DNA of 64,000 bases from Haloflavibacter putidus (GTDB lineage Bacteria > Bacteroidota > Bacteroidia > Flavobacteriales > Flavobacteriaceae), in NCBI RefSeq assembly GCF_006546625.1, contig NZ_VIAR01000001.1:310001-374000 (forward strand), read 5' to 3'. The notes under the pieces are model-generated. The model saw nothing but the letters and a program-made list of their open reading frames with translations. It was not told the DNA's origin and made no database searches. Positions 18,083 through 27,941 of this stretch are shown piece after piece (within the stretch, counting starts at the first letter, position 1; each line of letters starts with the position of its first letter). Made by a program: the position numbers and the translations under genes.

Positions 18083-20215
18083 ATGAAAAAAGTAATTTTG
18101 CCTCTTATCGCTTTGGCTTTTGTAGCTTGCGATTCGACAAAAAAAACACAAAAAGAAGAAGGCTTGACCTATCCTGAAACAAAAAAAGTAGATAGTACCG
18201 ATACCTATTTTGGTACCGAAGTAAAAGACCCATACCGCTGGTTGGAAGACGACCGCAGTGAAGAAACCGAAGATTGGGTAAAACGCGAAAACGAAGTTAC
18301 CCAAGAATACCTGGCGCAAATTCCGTACAGAGATTCTTTGAAAAACCGACTTTCTACTTTATGGAATTACGAGAAAGTTGGCGCCCCAAGAAAAGAAGGC
18401 GACTATACTTACTACAGTAAAAACGATGGTTTGCAAGACCAGTATGTGATTTACCGTTATAAAACCGGCGAAGATCCTTCAACTGCAGAAGTATTTTTAA
18501 ACCCGAATAAATTTAGCGAAGACGGCACCACATCTTTAGGAGGAATGAGTTTCTCGGAAGATGGTTCTAAGTTGGCCTATGCAATTTCAGAAGGCGGAAG
18601 CGATTGGCGTAAGGTATTAATCATGAATACCGAAAACAAAGAAATTGTAGAAGACACCTTGGTAGACATTAAGTTTACCGGACTTTCCTGGAAAGAAAAT
18701 GACGGTTTTTTCTATTCTAGTTACGACAAACCTAAAGGCAGCGAACTTTCGGCAAAAACAGATCAGCATAAATTGTATTATCATAAATTGGGAACTTCGC
18801 AAAAAGAAGACAGACTTATTTTTGGTGGTACAGAAGAGCAGAAACACCGTTACGTTGGCGGAATTGTTACAGAAGACAACAACTACTTGCTTATCCGCGC
18901 AAGCGTAAGTACTTCTGGTAACAAACTTTTCTTAAAAGATTTAACCAAAGAAAATGCACCCCTACAAACCGTAATTGGCAATACAGATACAGACACCAAT
19001 ATTTTGGATAGCGAGGGCAGCAAACTATTTTTGGTAACCAATTTAGATGCACCCAACAAAAAGATTGTAACAGTAGATGCATCTAATCCTTCCCCGGAAA
19101 ATTGGGAAGATTTTATTCCGGAAACAGAGCATGTTTTAACCGCATCTACCGGAGGCGGCTATTTCTTTACGGAATATATGAAAGACGCGGTTTCTATGGT
19201 AAAACAATACGACCGTGAAGGCAATCTGGTACGCGAGGTAGAATTACCGGGCGTTGGTAGCGTTGGTGGTTTTGGTGCTAAAAAAGAAGAGAAAGAATTG
19301 TATTACTCGTTTACCAATTATATCACGCCGGGAAGTATTTATAAATACGATATAGAAAGTGGCGAGTCAGAACTTTACCGCAAGCCGGAAATAGACTTTA
19401 ACAGCGAAGATTACGAAAGCAAACAAGTGTTTTATACATCTAAAGACGGCACCAAAATACCAATGATTATCACCCATAAAAAAGGTATAAAATTAGACGG
19501 TAAAAACCCAACCATTCTTTACGGTTATGGCGGTTTTAATATTAGCCTAACGCCGTCGTTTAGCATTACCAACGCGGTTTGGATGGAGCAAGGCGGTATT
19601 TATGCCGTTGCAAACCTACGCGGTGGTGGCGAGTATGGAAAAGACTGGCACAAAGCCGGAACAAAATTAAAAAAGCAAAATGTTTTTGACGATTTTATCG
19701 CTGCCGCGGAATATTTAAAACAAGAAAATTATACTTCTACAGATTATTTGGCGATACGTGGTGGCTCTAACGGTGGCTTATTGGTTGGTGCAACCTTAAC
19801 CCAACGTCCAGACTTGGTAAAAGTAGCTTTGCCGGCTGTTGGCGTTCTAGATATGCTGCGTTACCATACATTTACTTCTGGCGCGGGTTGGGCGTACGAT
19901 TACGGAACTTCTGAAGATAATAAAGAAATGTTTGAGTATTTGTACAACTACTCCCCAGTACATAATGTAGAAAAGGGCACAGAATATCCTGCAACGCTTA
20001 TTACTACCGGAGATCACGACGATCGTGTGGTGCCGGCGCATAGTTTTAAATTTGCAGCAGAATTGCAAGAAAAACAAGCAGGTGAGAATCCGGTTTTAAT
20101 TAGAATTGAAACTAATGCCGGTCACGGCGCGGGAACTCCAGTGAGCAAAACCATAGAACAATATGCAGATATTTACGGTTTTACTTTATGGAATATGGGC
20201 GTAAAAGAACTCTAG
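18083..20215 (+). CDS. prolyl oligopeptidase family serine peptidase (S9A), lipoprotein
   Basis: A 710 aa protease that cuts after proline in short peptides. The signal [16 protein letters not shown] has a lipobox (FVAC), so it is membrane-anchored, unlike the cytoplasmic type. The N-terminal KDPYRWLED motif marks prolyl endopeptidase, followed by a seven-blade propeller to about residue 430. The catalytic triad is Ser in RGGSNGGLL (about 562), Asp in DHDDRVVP (about 645) and His in NAGHGAG (about 680). Length is typical. A strong terminator follows. Confidence 0.92.
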   Translation: MKKVILPLIALAFVACDSTKKTQKEEGLTYPETKKVDSTDTYFGTEVKDPYRWLEDDRSEETEDWVKRENEVTQEYLAQIPYRDSLKNRLSTLWNYEKVGAPRKEGDYTYYSKNDGLQDQYVIYRYKTGEDPSTAEVFLNPNKFSEDGTTSLGGMSFSEDGSKLAYAISEGGSDWRKVLIMNTENKEIVEDTLVDIKFTGLSWKENDGFFYSSYDKPKGSELSAKTDQHKLYYHKLGTSQKEDRLIFGGTEEQKHRYVGGIVTEDNNYLLIRASVSTSGNKLFLKDLTKENAPLQTVIGNTDTDTNILDSEGSKLFLVTNLDAPNKKIVTVDASNPSPENWEDFIPETEHVLTASTGGGYFFTEYMKDAVSMVKQYDREGNLVREVELPGVGSVGGFGAKKEEKELYYSFTNYITPGSIYKYDIESGESELYRKPEIDFNSEDYESKQVFYTSKDGTKIPMIITHKKGIKLDGKNPTILYGYGGFNISLTPSFSITNAVWMEQGGIYAVANLRGGGEYGKDWHKAGTKLKKQNVFDDFIAAAEYLKQENYTSTDYLAIRGGSNGGLLVGATLTQRPDLVKVALPAVGVLDMLRYHTFTSGAGWAYDYGTSEDNKEMFEYLYNYSPVHNVEKGTEYPATLITTGDHDDRVVPAHSFKFAAELQEKQAGENPVLIRIETNAGHGAGTPVSKTIEQYADIYGFTLWNMGVKEL

Positions 20216-20250
20216 ATTTTTAGTTTAAAAGTTTAAAACCCAAATCTTAA

Positions 20251-20300
20251 AAATCCCGAGACTCTACTTTTTTAGTAGTTTCTCGGGATTTTTTTTTGAA
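20251..20300 (+). terminator. terminator of the S9 peptidase gene
   Basis: A long stem of AAATCCCGAGA...CTAC with GTAG...TCTCGGGATTT, followed by T-residues. Confidence 0.85.
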
Positions 20301-20439
20301 GATAAATTAAGAAATTACTTTTTTAATCGAAATTGTCCCGCAAAGTCTTTTAAACTTTATAAGTATTTAAAAAAGAACTGTTCTTGAAAATATTAAGAAG
20401 CTTTTTTATAATATTTCCTTTTTTCGATATGGTAAGAAA

Positions 20440-20470
20440 AACCTACAGGGTTTTGAAAACCCTGTAGGTT
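20440..20470. repeat. palindrome CCTACAGGGTTTTGAAAACCC type
   Basis: Perfect inverted repeat around the central TTTTGAAAA. Same family as 3733-3759. It lies between the S9 gene and the CBS gene, where no coding sequence is seen. Confidence 0.55.
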
Positions 20471-20493
20471 GGACAATTTTTAATTTCCCAATC

Positions 20494-20913
20494 TTAAAAC
20501 TGTTCTAAAAGATACTTTATCAAATCTGTGGTAGTTACAATACCTACCAACTTATCGTTTTCTACTACCGGTAAGGCGTGAAATTCTTTTTCTGCCAAGA
20601 TTTCGGCTACTTCTTTTATGGTATTATCCGGTTTTACAGAGATTACATTGCTTACCATTACCTGCTCAATACTAAACATATCGTACACTGTGGTTTCTAT
20701 AGTATCTTCGTCTTCATCTACCGCATCGGCAAAGCTAATTCGCAGTAAATCGGTGTAACTTAACATGCCTTTTATGGCATCGTTTTCTACCACGGGAATG
20801 TGTCTTATTTTATTCTTTTTAAATATACCTTCAGCCGTAGCTAAATTATCGGTAGTGTTTAGCGTTAGGACTTTTTCTGTCATAATTGTAGAGACTGGCG
20901 TGCGCTTTTTCAT
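20494..20913 (-). CDS. CBS domain-pair protein
   Basis: A 139 aa protein consisting only of two CBS domains. The first begins VSTIMTEKVLTLNTTDNLAT and includes KIRHIPVVEN; the second includes VISVKPDNTIKEVAEIL and FHALPVVENDKLVGIVTTTD. CBS pairs bind adenosine nucleotides and regulate partners. It has no catalytic domain, so the target is unknown. Both domains keep the HALPVV/GIVTTTDL ligand motif. It is transcribed alone. Confidence 0.85.
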   Translation of the reverse strand: MKKRTPVSTIMTEKVLTLNTTDNLATAEGIFKKNKIRHIPVVENDAIKGMLSYTDLLRISFADAVDEDEDTIETTVYDMFSIEQVMVSNVISVKPDNTIKEVAEILAEKEFHALPVVENDKLVGIVTTTDLIKYLLEQF

Positions 20914-21019
20914 GGCTATTGGTTTTTAAATTAAGTACTTAAAGATAAGGAATATTCAGCTTTTTAAAGCTGATATTAATCAGTCCAAAGCTTATTCCGT
21001 AAAGTCAATAGAAAAATTA

Positions 21020-21925
21020 TTAATCTTGCGCAATAAATTCTAAATTTTGCTCTGTATTAGCCAATTGCACCACAACTTGGTAGATATAATTGCTCAGCAT
21101 TTGTAAACCATTATAATTTAATAGAGACTTTGAGTCGGTTGGTAAATGGTATTGCTCGTGCGCGCCGGTATGCAAGCCCAAAACAGAAATTTCTTTCTTG
21201 TAAAAACTCACGTGGTCAGAGCCGCCAACAGAACCTAAATGAATAACCGGCTTTACATCATAATTTTTTGCCAGTTTACGTAGCATTTTGTTCCCTTTAC
21301 GGAAAGTTCCCGCGCCATTTATATAAAGGTGTTTTTCTTGGTTTAACCTGCCCAGCATATCCATATTGAGCATAACTTGTATGGTATTTAAAGGAACTAA
21401 CGGATTGTTTACAAAGAAATCACTTCCTTTTAAGCCTTGTTCTTCGGCACCAAATGCTATAAAAAGTATGCTGCGTTTTAAATTTAGATCTTCTTGTTTT
21501 AGACGTTTTGCAATTTCTAACAAAACCGAAACTCCACTAGCATTATCGTCTGCCCCGGGGTGAATTTTTCCGTTTTTGATTCCCAAATGATCGTAATGTG
21601 CTCCAAGAATAATAACTTGTTTTTTTAAAACCGGATGCTTACCCGCAAGTATTCCCAAGATATTGGCGGTAGAAATTTTAGCCAAATCGTTTTTGGTTTT
21701 AAAACGGAAAGTTTGCAAAATTGGTTGGTAGCCGGCAGTTTTTAACTGGCCCACAATATAATTTTGTACAATACTATCTTGTGGCGTTCCCGGAAACCTG
21801 CCTTGCAAAGAATCTGCCGTTAAAAATGCAATATGTTGTTTTAAAGCTGCTTTACGGATTTTATCTTGAGCATTTCCATAAAGACCAAGGCAAATTAAAC
21901 AGCAAATAAAAAATAAACGACGCAT
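21020..21925 (-). CDS. M28 family zinc aminopeptidase, exported
   Basis: A 301 aa secreted metallopeptidase. The signal peptide ends GLYGNAQ (about 20). The di-zinc site is visible: His in GAHYDHLG (about 111), Asp in HPGADDNASG (about 127), the catalytic Glu pair in AFGAEEQG (about 161), Asp in LNMDMLGR (about 190) and the last His in TGAHEQYHLPTD (about 260). M28 enzymes release N-terminal amino acids. Length fits the single-domain type. It is divergent from the following protease. Confidence 0.88.
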   Translation of the reverse strand: MRRLFFICCLICLGLYGNAQDKIRKAALKQHIAFLTADSLQGRFPGTPQDSIVQNYIVGQLKTAGYQPILQTFRFKTKNDLAKISTANILGILAGKHPVLKKQVIILGAHYDHLGIKNGKIHPGADDNASGVSVLLEIAKRLKQEDLNLKRSILFIAFGAEEQGLKGSDFFVNNPLVPLNTIQVMLNMDMLGRLNQEKHLYINGAGTFRKGNKMLRKLAKNYDVKPVIHLGSVGGSDHVSFYKKEISVLGLHTGAHEQYHLPTDSKSLLNYNGLQMLSNYIYQVVVQLANTEQNLEFIAQD

Positions 21926-21945
21926 ATTTTTATACTTTTCAAAAC

Positions 21946-21953
21946 CAAATATA
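21946..21953 (-). promoter_or_regulatory. -7 box of the M28 peptidase gene (TATATTTG, minus strand)
   Basis: Consensus TAnnTTTG read on the minus strand, 20 bases upstream of the ATG. Confidence 0.55.
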
Positions 21954-22093
21954 GCATATTTACATAACGATAAAGAGAAAAGCCTATTTTATGCAATTTG
22001 CGCATTTCTACGTCAACTATATCCACAGCAAAAATGTTACAAAATTGCGGTTTAATTGTCTACCTAGTAAATAAAATCTTTTAAAAACAGCCT

Positions 22094-22975
22094 ATGCGTT
22101 ACCTATTTAGCTTTCTATTAATAATTTCTACCAGTTTGATTTTCGGACAAAATTTGGTGAAACAACCAGTCAAAATTCCGTTTGAACTCACCAATAATGG
22201 TCATATAATTATAAAAGCCAAAGTAAACGGCGTAGAAGGAAAATTTGTTTTTGATACCGGTGCGGGCATAAACCTGCTTACCAAAGATTTTGCAGATAAA
22301 GTTAAAGATTTAAAAAAAACACATCATTTTCATACCGGCCATCGAGCTACCGGCGAAGAAATAACCACTGACTTATGGCGTTCAAAATTGTTGAGCATAA
22401 ACAATTTTAAAATTAAAAAAGAACTCTTTGCGGTGTACGATTTTAAATTTCCGTTAGACGGTTTGATTTCACTAACGCCATTTAAGAACCAGCCTATTAC
22501 CATAGATTTTAAAAATAAAATTCTACAATTAGAATCTTCTAAATCTTTAGAAAAGCGGATAAAAAACAAAGATTTTGAAATACCAATTGTGTTAGATAGC
22601 GACAAAGAAATTACTTTAGGAATTGCTACCTATGTAAACTTAGAAGACCAACTACCACTTTTGGTGAGCTTAGACAGCGGCGCCGGTTTTGGTGTTTATA
22701 GGTTTAACGCCAGATATATGCAGGATTTGGGCATGGACGCTACCAAATTAAAAAAAGAGTACAGAAAAAGTAGTTTTAAACCAAAACAAGGCAATACTTT
22801 TTACTTTACAACCTTGGCCAAAATGACCGACATAAACAAAAATGCAGAAGTTAAAAATTTTAAAGCTTCTTTTATAGAAGACCTAATTTACGAAGGTATT
22901 ATGGGTATAGATTGGCTTGGCGAGAAAATTACCATAGATATTCCCAACAAAAGATTGATAGTACAAAAACAATAA
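22094..22975 (+). CDS. retropepsin-like aspartic protease, exported
   Basis: A 293 aa protein with signal peptide MRYLFSFLLIISTSLIFGQ. Two retropepsin half-domains are visible, each with an aspartic motif: FVFDTGAGINLL (Asp54) and VSLDSGAGFGVY (Asp194). The flap-like GRATGEE-type region follows the first, and the C-terminal EGIMGIDWLGEKITIDIPNK is a typical family ending. Both Asp are intact, so it should be active as a single-chain pseudo-dimer. The substrate is unknown. Confidence 0.82.
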   Translation: MRYLFSFLLIISTSLIFGQNLVKQPVKIPFELTNNGHIIIKAKVNGVEGKFVFDTGAGINLLTKDFADKVKDLKKTHHFHTGHRATGEEITTDLWRSKLLSINNFKIKKELFAVYDFKFPLDGLISLTPFKNQPITIDFKNKILQLESSKSLEKRIKNKDFEIPIVLDSDKEITLGIATYVNLEDQLPLLVSLDSGAGFGVYRFNARYMQDLGMDATKLKKEYRKSSFKPKQGNTFYFTTLAKMTDINKNAEVKNFKASFIEDLIYEGIMGIDWLGEKITIDIPNKRLIVQKQ

Positions 22976-23025
22976 ATTATCTTTCAGAAAAAACTACTAT
23001 TGCTCTCCCAACAATCCAGTTTTCT

Positions 23026-24003
23026 ATGCTAAAAGTAAAGAATCTAAATTTCGCTTACGCGGAAAAAAATATCTTGCAAAATATAAGCTTCGCAGTTAAA
23101 AAAGGAGAACATCTTAGCATAATTGGCGAAAGCGGTTGCGGAAAAAGCACGCTTCTAAAAGCTATTTATGGTTTGCTGGATTTAGACCAAGGCGAAATAC
23201 TTTTTAACGATAAAAAAGTCTTGGGTCCGGCTTATAATTTGGTGCCGGGAGAACCAGAAATGAAATATCTGGCACAAGAGGAGCAATTAATGCCTTTTAC
23301 CAGCGTAGCAGAAAATATTACCGAGCATTTAAGCAGGCAGTTTCCCAAAGAAAATGAAGAACGTTTAGCAATTTTATTGGAAGTGGTAGATATGAAAGCT
23401 TATGCCAATACCAAGGTAAAGCTTTTAAGCGGCGGACAAAAACAGCGCGTGGCGTTGGCGCAGGTTTTGGCCAAAAAACCAGAACTTTTATTGTTGGACG
23501 AAGCTTTTAATTTTATAGACAATTTTAGAAAAAACAAATTACGCAGAAGGCTTTTTAGCTATTTACAAAAAGAAAACATTTCGTGTATTTTTGCTACGCA
23601 TGATAGCACAGATTTGTTTGGTTTTGCAGATAAGACAATCGTTTTAAGAGAGGGTAAAATACTAACTAAAAATGCACCCAAAAACCTGCTAAAAAATCCA
23701 CCTGATTTTTACACTGCTTCTTTGCTTTCTGAAGTAAACCGGATTTCTTCCGTAAATTTGAAATCTTCTCAAAACGGCTATTATCTAATCTATCCGCAAG
23801 AATTACACCTACGTAAAGATGGTTTTTTATCGGTAAAAGTGGAAAAAAGCTATTACAACGGTTTTAGTTATTTTGTGGAAGCTATTTTAAAAAACATCCA
23901 AGAAAAACTCTATTTTTATTCAGAGAATACTTTAAAGAAAGGCGAAACTTGCAATCTTGCTGTTGCAAAAGCCCTTTTGGATAAGCGTTTTAGGAAAGAA
24001 TAG
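23026..24003 (+). CDS. ABC transporter ATP-binding protein
   Basis: A 325 aa ATPase. The ATG at 23026 gives MLKVKNLNFAYAEKN, the usual start of the family; longer frames overlap the upstream protease gene. Walker A GESGCGKST is at 34-42, the signature LLSGGQKQR near 137, and Walker B LLLLDEAF near 155. The signature and Q-loop (LAQEEQLMPF) suit a PotA/sulfate-type importer. A roughly 100-residue C-terminal extension may be a TOBE-like or regulatory domain. No permease gene is adjacent, so its partner is elsewhere. Confidence 0.82.
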   Translation: MLKVKNLNFAYAEKNILQNISFAVKKGEHLSIIGESGCGKSTLLKAIYGLLDLDQGEILFNDKKVLGPAYNLVPGEPEMKYLAQEEQLMPFTSVAENITEHLSRQFPKENEERLAILLEVVDMKAYANTKVKLLSGGQKQRVALAQVLAKKPELLLLDEAFNFIDNFRKNKLRRRLFSYLQKENISCIFATHDSTDLFGFADKTIVLREGKILTKNAPKNLLKNPPDFYTASLLSEVNRISSVNLKSSQNGYYLIYPQELHLRKDGFLSVKVEKSYYNGFSYFVEAILKNIQEKLYFYSENTLKKGETCNLAVAKALLDKRFRKE

Positions 24004-24016
24004 TTTTAAGGAAATA

Positions 24017-24466
24017 TTACAAGACCTCTAAAATCTTATAAGAATTTCCCTTAAAAGTAAAGCTCTCTTTTTCGGTTTTACCGAGCAGGCTTTGTGCGAT
24101 GGGAGATTGTAAACCAATTGTATAGAACGTTTGCCCTTCAATTTCTATTTTCCCTGCAGGAATAGCTATAAAGTAGTTAAACTGATTGGTTTTTACTAAG
24201 CTGCCCAAGCCAATTTTTTGAGAAGGAGGTCTGTTTTCTATTTGTTGTAAAAGACTTTGAAACTTTCTATAATGTTCTAATTGATTACCGAGTTTGTTGA
24301 TTTCTGCCGTAAGCATTTCACGCGAAGTTTCGTATTTATCGCCGGCAGAGCTTTTGGTTTCCGTTTGTAAAGACTTTTCTAAAGCTTCTATTTCGTTTTG
24401 AAGAAAGGCGGTTTTAGATAATGTAAATTTTTTACAATTAGTTAATAGATGCGAGCGATAGTTCAT
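24017..24466 (-). CDS. GreA/GreB C-terminal domain-like protein
   Basis: A 149 aa protein with an N-terminal coiled coil (about 15-80, EIEALEKSLQTETKSSAGDK) and a FKBP-like C-terminal half matching the GreA/GreB/Rnk C-terminal fold: GLGSLVKTNQFNYFIAI and SPIAQSLLGKTEKESFTF. In Gre factors a coiled coil projects acidic residues into RNA polymerase; whether this one does is inference. Databases sometimes mislabel it as 3-oxoacyl-ACP synthase because of its neighbour. Confidence 0.72.
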   Translation of the reverse strand: MNYRSHLLTNCKKFTLSKTAFLQNEIEALEKSLQTETKSSAGDKYETSREMLTAEINKLGNQLEHYRKFQSLLQQIENRPPSQKIGLGSLVKTNQFNYFIAIPAGKIEIEGQTFYTIGLQSPIAQSLLGKTEKESFTFKGNSYKILEVL

Positions 24467-24499
24467 AGATAGGACGTAGTAATAGTTTCAGTAATAAAA

Positions 24500-24543
24500 A
24501 AATCGGTCAATTTTGTGAATTTATCACAAAACTAACCGATTTT
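24500..24543 (-). terminator. long-stem terminator after accC
   Basis: AATCGGTCAATTTTGTG and CACAAAACTAACCGAT form an extended hairpin. On the minus strand a T-run follows, closing the yceD-to-accC gene cluster. Confidence 0.75.
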
Positions 24544-24564
24544 CTAGATCTCAAACCTTAGAAA

Positions 24565-25929
24565 TTAATCGGGGTTTTGGTCTTTATACTTTTCATCCAT
24601 CACAAAACCTTCCATAAATTTAGTGGTATAATTACCTTCTAAATAATCTGGATTATCCATTAATTGACGATGAAACGGAATAGTGGTTTGTACACCTTCT
24701 ATAACAAACTCATCTAATGCGCGTTTCATTTTATTAATAGCCTCTTCGCGGGTTTGCGCAGTGGTAATTAATTTGGCAATCATAGAGTCGTAATTTGGCG
24801 GAATCATATAACCGCTGTAAACGTGCGTATCTATACGAACGCCGTGCCCACCGGGTGCGTGCAAATTGCTTATTATTCCCGGAGAAGGTCTAAAGTTATT
24901 GTAAGGATCTTCTGCGTTGATTCTGCATTCTATAGCGTGCAATTTCGGGAAATAATTTTTTCCTGAAATTGGCACTCCGGCTGCTACCAAAATTTGCTCG
25001 CGTATTAAATCGTAGTCTATCACTTGTTCTGTAATAGGATGCTCTACTTGTATACGCGTATTCATTTCCATAAAGTAAAAATTACGGTGCTTATCTACCA
25101 AAAACTCTATGGTTCCCGCTCCTTCATACTTTATATATTCTGCCGCTTTTACAGCCGCTTCACCCATTTTTTCGCGTAAATCGTCTGTCATAAACGGCGA
25201 AGGGGTTTCTTCTGTAAGTTTTTGGTGACGACGTTGAATAGAACAATCTCTTTCTGATAAATGACAAGCATTGCCATTGCTATCGCCTACAATTTGAATC
25301 TCGATATGTCTTGGTTCTTCGATAAGTTTTTCCATATACATGGCATCATTACCAAAGGCTGCTCCGGCTTCTTGCCGAGCAGACTCCCAAGCGGGTTCTA
25401 AATCTTCTTCTTTCCAAACGGCACGCATACCTTTACCACCACCTCCGGCAGTAGCTTTTAGCATAATGGGATAACCAAATTTTTTAGCCGTTTTTTTACA
25501 CTCTTTAAAATCTTTAAGAACGCCATCTGATCCTGGAATACAAGGTACTCCGGCTGCTTGCATAGTTTCTCTGGCCGAAGCTTTATCGCCCATTTTTGCA
25601 ATCATTTCTGGAGAAGCTCCTATAAATTTGATATCGTGTTCTGCACAGATTTTAGAAAACTTAGCATTTTCTGATAAAAATCCGTAACCGGGATGAATTG
25701 CATCTGCGTTGGTAATTTCTGCAGCAGAAATAATATTGGGCATCTTTAAGTAAGACTCGTTGCTTGGTGCCGGACCAATACAGACTGCTTCATCTGCAAA
25801 GCGTACGTGCAAACTTTCTGCATCTGCTTTGGAGTAAACGGCAACGGTTTTTATACCCATTTCTTTACAGGTTCTAATAACCCGAAGCGCAATTTCTCCT
25901 CTATTGGCAATTAATATCTTTTTAAACAT
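24565..25929 (-). CDS. accC: acetyl-CoA carboxylase, biotin carboxylase subunit
   Basis: A 454 aa ATP-grasp enzyme that carboxylates biotin on AccB in the first step of fatty-acid synthesis. The N-terminal [17 protein letters not shown], the ATP-binding [12 protein letters not shown] (about 158), and the catalytic region with [14 protein letters not shown] (about 288) are intact. Length is standard. It lies 46 bases after accB in a gene set also containing fabH. It shares the operon terminator at 24500-24543. Confidence 0.95.
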   Translation of the reverse strand: MFKKILIANRGEIALRVIRTCKEMGIKTVAVYSKADAESLHVRFADEAVCIGPAPSNESYLKMPNIISAAEITNADAIHPGYGFLSENAKFSKICAEHDIKFIGASPEMIAKMGDKASARETMQAAGVPCIPGSDGVLKDFKECKKTAKKFGYPIMLKATAGGGGKGMRAVWKEEDLEPAWESARQEAGAAFGNDAMYMEKLIEEPRHIEIQIVGDSNGNACHLSERDCSIQRRHQKLTEETPSPFMTDDLREKMGEAAVKAAEYIKYEGAGTIEFLVDKHRNFYFMEMNTRIQVEHPITEQVIDYDLIREQILVAAGVPISGKNYFPKLHAIECRINAEDPYNNFRPSPGIISNLHAPGGHGVRIDTHVYSGYMIPPNYDSMIAKLITTAQTREEAINKMKRALDEFVIEGVQTTIPFHRQLMDNPDYLEGNYTTKFMEGFVMDEKYKDQNPD

Positions 25930-25975
25930 TTTGTTTCTTTTGAGCGTTATTACTTGCTGTTAAAACTACAAAAAA

Positions 25976-26491
25976 TTAGGATGGGTCTACCACAAATAAA
26001 GGCTGGTCAAATTCTACCGGAGAAGAATCGTCTACCAAAACTTTTACAATTTTTCCGGAAACTTCGCTTTCTATTTCGTTAAATAGTTTCATAGCTTCAA
26101 TAATACAAACTACGTCTCCTTCTTTAATAGTATCTCCTACTTCTGCAAAAGCCGGTTTATCTGGCGATGGCTTTCTGTAGAAAGTACCAATAATAGGCGA
26201 CTTTACAGTAAGGTATTTTGAGTCGTCTGTATCTGCTTCTTTTTTGTCTGCATCTGGTTTTGTTTCTTGAGCAGGCGCTTGTTGTTGTGGCTGTGCAGGT
26301 GCTTGCTGCATGCTTTGTTGTGGCATTTGCTGTTGCATACCACCCATTGGTACTTGTTGTACAATGGTAGTTTCTTTGTCTTCTGAAGTGGTTTTAATGG
26401 TGATTTTAACATCGTCCATTTCTAGTTTCACTTCGCTTGCGCCAGATTTGGCTACAAATTTTATTAAATTTTGAATTTCCTTTAATTCCAT
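25976..26491 (-). CDS. accB: acetyl-CoA carboxylase, biotin carboxyl carrier protein
   Basis: A 171 aa BCCP. The biotinylation motif EAMKLFNEI places the target Lys near residue 137, in the C-terminal biotinyl domain that follows a thumb region (KSPIIGTFYRKPSPDKPAF). The linker is Gln/Pro/Met/Ala-rich (QQMPQQSMQQAPAQPQQQ), a flexible tether. It lies 27 bases after fabH and 46 before accC. Confidence 0.95.
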   Translation of the reverse strand: MELKEIQNLIKFVAKSGASEVKLEMDDVKITIKTTSEDKETTIVQQVPMGGMQQQMPQQSMQQAPAQPQQQAPAQETKPDADKKEADTDDSKYLTVKSPIIGTFYRKPSPDKPAFAEVGDTIKEGDVVCIIEAMKLFNEIESEVSGKIVKVLVDDSSPVEFDQPLFVVDPS

Positions 26492-26518
26492 AATTTTAAG
26501 GTGTTTTTTTGTGTTTTT

Positions 26519-27514
26519 TTAGGAGTTATAAGCCCATTTTAAATAAATGGAACCCCAGGTAAATCCGCCTCCAAAGGAAGCAAAAATCAGGTTATCTCCT
26601 TTTTTTAATTGTTTTTCAAAATCGCTCAATAATAAAGGCAGCGTTGCAGAGGTGGTGTTTCCGTAGCGCTGTATATTCATTAAAACCTTTTTACTGTCTA
26701 AGTTCATTCTCTTGGCCGTGGCATCTATTATACGCTTGTTGGCTTGATGCGGCACTAACCAATTTACATCTTCTGCACTGAGGTTGTTGCGTTGCATTAT
26801 TTTTTCACTTACCTCTGCCATATTAGAAACTGCAAATTTAAAAACCGTTTTGCCGTCTTGCTGTACATAATGCTGATTATTTTCTACGGTTTCTTTGCTT
26901 GCCGGCAATAAAGAGCCACCGGCTTCTATTTTTAAAAAATCGCGGCCCATACCATCGCTTCGTAAAAATTCGTCTTGCAGTCCTAAATTTTCTGTATTGG
27001 GTTCAAAAAGAACAGCTCCTGCCCCATCGCCAAAAATAATACAGGTGGCGCGGTCTCTATAATTTATAATTGATGACATTTTGTCTGCGCCAATAAGGAG
27101 TATTTTTTTATATCTGCCACTTTCTATATAGCTGGCGGCGGTAGACATTCCGTAAAGAAAACTGGAACACGCCGCTTGCAAATCATAAGCAAATGCATTT
27201 TTGGCGCCTATTTGTGATGCGGTATAAACTCCTGTGGCAGCCACCGGCATATCTGGACTTGTGGTGGCAAAAATAACCATATCTATCTCTAAGGGATCGA
27301 TATTGTTTTTTTCGATTAAATCTTTAGCAGCTTGAATGCCTAAAAAAGAAGTACCTTTATCAGGGTCGTTCAGTATTCTTCTTTCTTTAATGCCGGTTCT
27401 GGTGGTAATCCATTCATCATTGGTTTCTACCATCTCTTCCAGCATTTGGTTGGTGAGAACATCTTCCGGCACGTAGGATCCTACAGCGGTAATAGCTGCT
27501 GTTATTTTGTTCAT
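26519..27514 (-). CDS. fabH: 3-oxoacyl-[ACP] synthase III
   Basis: A 331 aa condensing enzyme that starts fatty-acid chains by joining acetyl-CoA and malonyl-ACP. The Cys-His-Asn triad is visible: Cys116 in LQAACSSFLYG, His in WLVPHQANKRI (about 250), and Asn in RYGNTTSATLP (about 280). The C-terminal GGGFTWG is typical. The ATG at 27514 is preferred to an upstream TTG (27535) because a consensus -7 box overlaps that TTG. The fabH-accB-accC order suggests one transcript. Confidence 0.92.
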   Translation of the reverse strand: MNKITAAITAVGSYVPEDVLTNQMLEEMVETNDEWITTRTGIKERRILNDPDKGTSFLGIQAAKDLIEKNNIDPLEIDMVIFATTSPDMPVAATGVYTASQIGAKNAFAYDLQAACSSFLYGMSTAASYIESGRYKKILLIGADKMSSIINYRDRATCIIFGDGAGAVLFEPNTENLGLQDEFLRSDGMGRDFLKIEAGGSLLPASKETVENNQHYVQQDGKTVFKFAVSNMAEVSEKIMQRNNLSAEDVNWLVPHQANKRIIDATAKRMNLDSKKVLMNIQRYGNTTSATLPLLLSDFEKQLKKGDNLIFASFGGGFTWGSIYLKWAYNS

Positions 27515-27532
27515 AGAAAAGAATTTATTCGA

Positions 27533-27540
27533 CAAAAGTA
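27533..27540 (-). promoter_or_regulatory. -7 box of fabH (TACTTTTG, minus strand)
   Basis: Consensus TAnnTTTG read on the minus strand, 18 bases before the fabH ATG. It decides the start codon, since the alternative TTG start lies inside it. Confidence 0.6.
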
Positions 27541-27682
27541 GTTGCTTTAGCCATAAAATGGTAAAGAAATCTACTAAAATTCTTATTTAATAAGGTGCAA
27601 AGTAAAATCTTTTTAGGAGTTAATCAACCTAAAATGCTATTGATTTTGAATTGTTTTGCCAAAAACTTATTAAAAAAACAAA

Positions 27683-27706
27683 AACCCCCACTAATAGTGG
27701 GAGTTT
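27683..27706 (-). terminator. terminator or attenuator between rpmF and fabH
   Basis: ACCCCCACTAATAGTGGGAGT hairpin with a T-run on the minus strand. Together with the fabH promoter it suggests fabH-accB-accC can be transcribed apart from yceD-rpmF. Confidence 0.6.
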
Positions 27707-27733
27707 AATTTTGCTAAAAATCAAAAGCTGTTT

Positions 27734-27931
27734 TTAAGCTTCTACTTCTTCTGAGTTGTCTATTAAAACTTGCCCTCTGTAATATAATTTACCTTCGTGC
27801 CAGTGTGCACGGTGGTATAAATGCGCTTCTCCAGTTGTTGGATCTGTGCCAATTTGAGGTGCTTTTGCTTTATAATGCGTTCTCCTTTTATCTCTTCTTG
27901 TTTTGGAGGTCTTTCTTTTAGGATGTGCCAT
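27734..27931 (-). CDS. rpmF: 50S ribosomal protein L32
   Basis: A 65 aa very basic protein beginning [20 protein letters not shown], the L32 signature. It has no zinc-binding CxxC pairs, so it is a Cys-minus L32. The C-terminal part ([20 protein letters not shown]) is extended as in Bacteroidota. It lies ten bases after yceD, a conserved pairing. Confidence 0.94.
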   Translation of the reverse strand: MAHPKRKTSKTRRDKRRTHYKAKAPQIGTDPTTGEAHLYHRAHWHEGKLYYRGQVLIDNSEEVEA

Positions 27932-27941
27932 AACTACTTAA

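Noticed and set aside
22912-23025. N-terminal extension of the ABC ATPase
   Set aside because: It overlaps the retropepsin gene and adds residues with no family counterpart; the ATG at 23026 begins the conserved MLKVKNLNF start.
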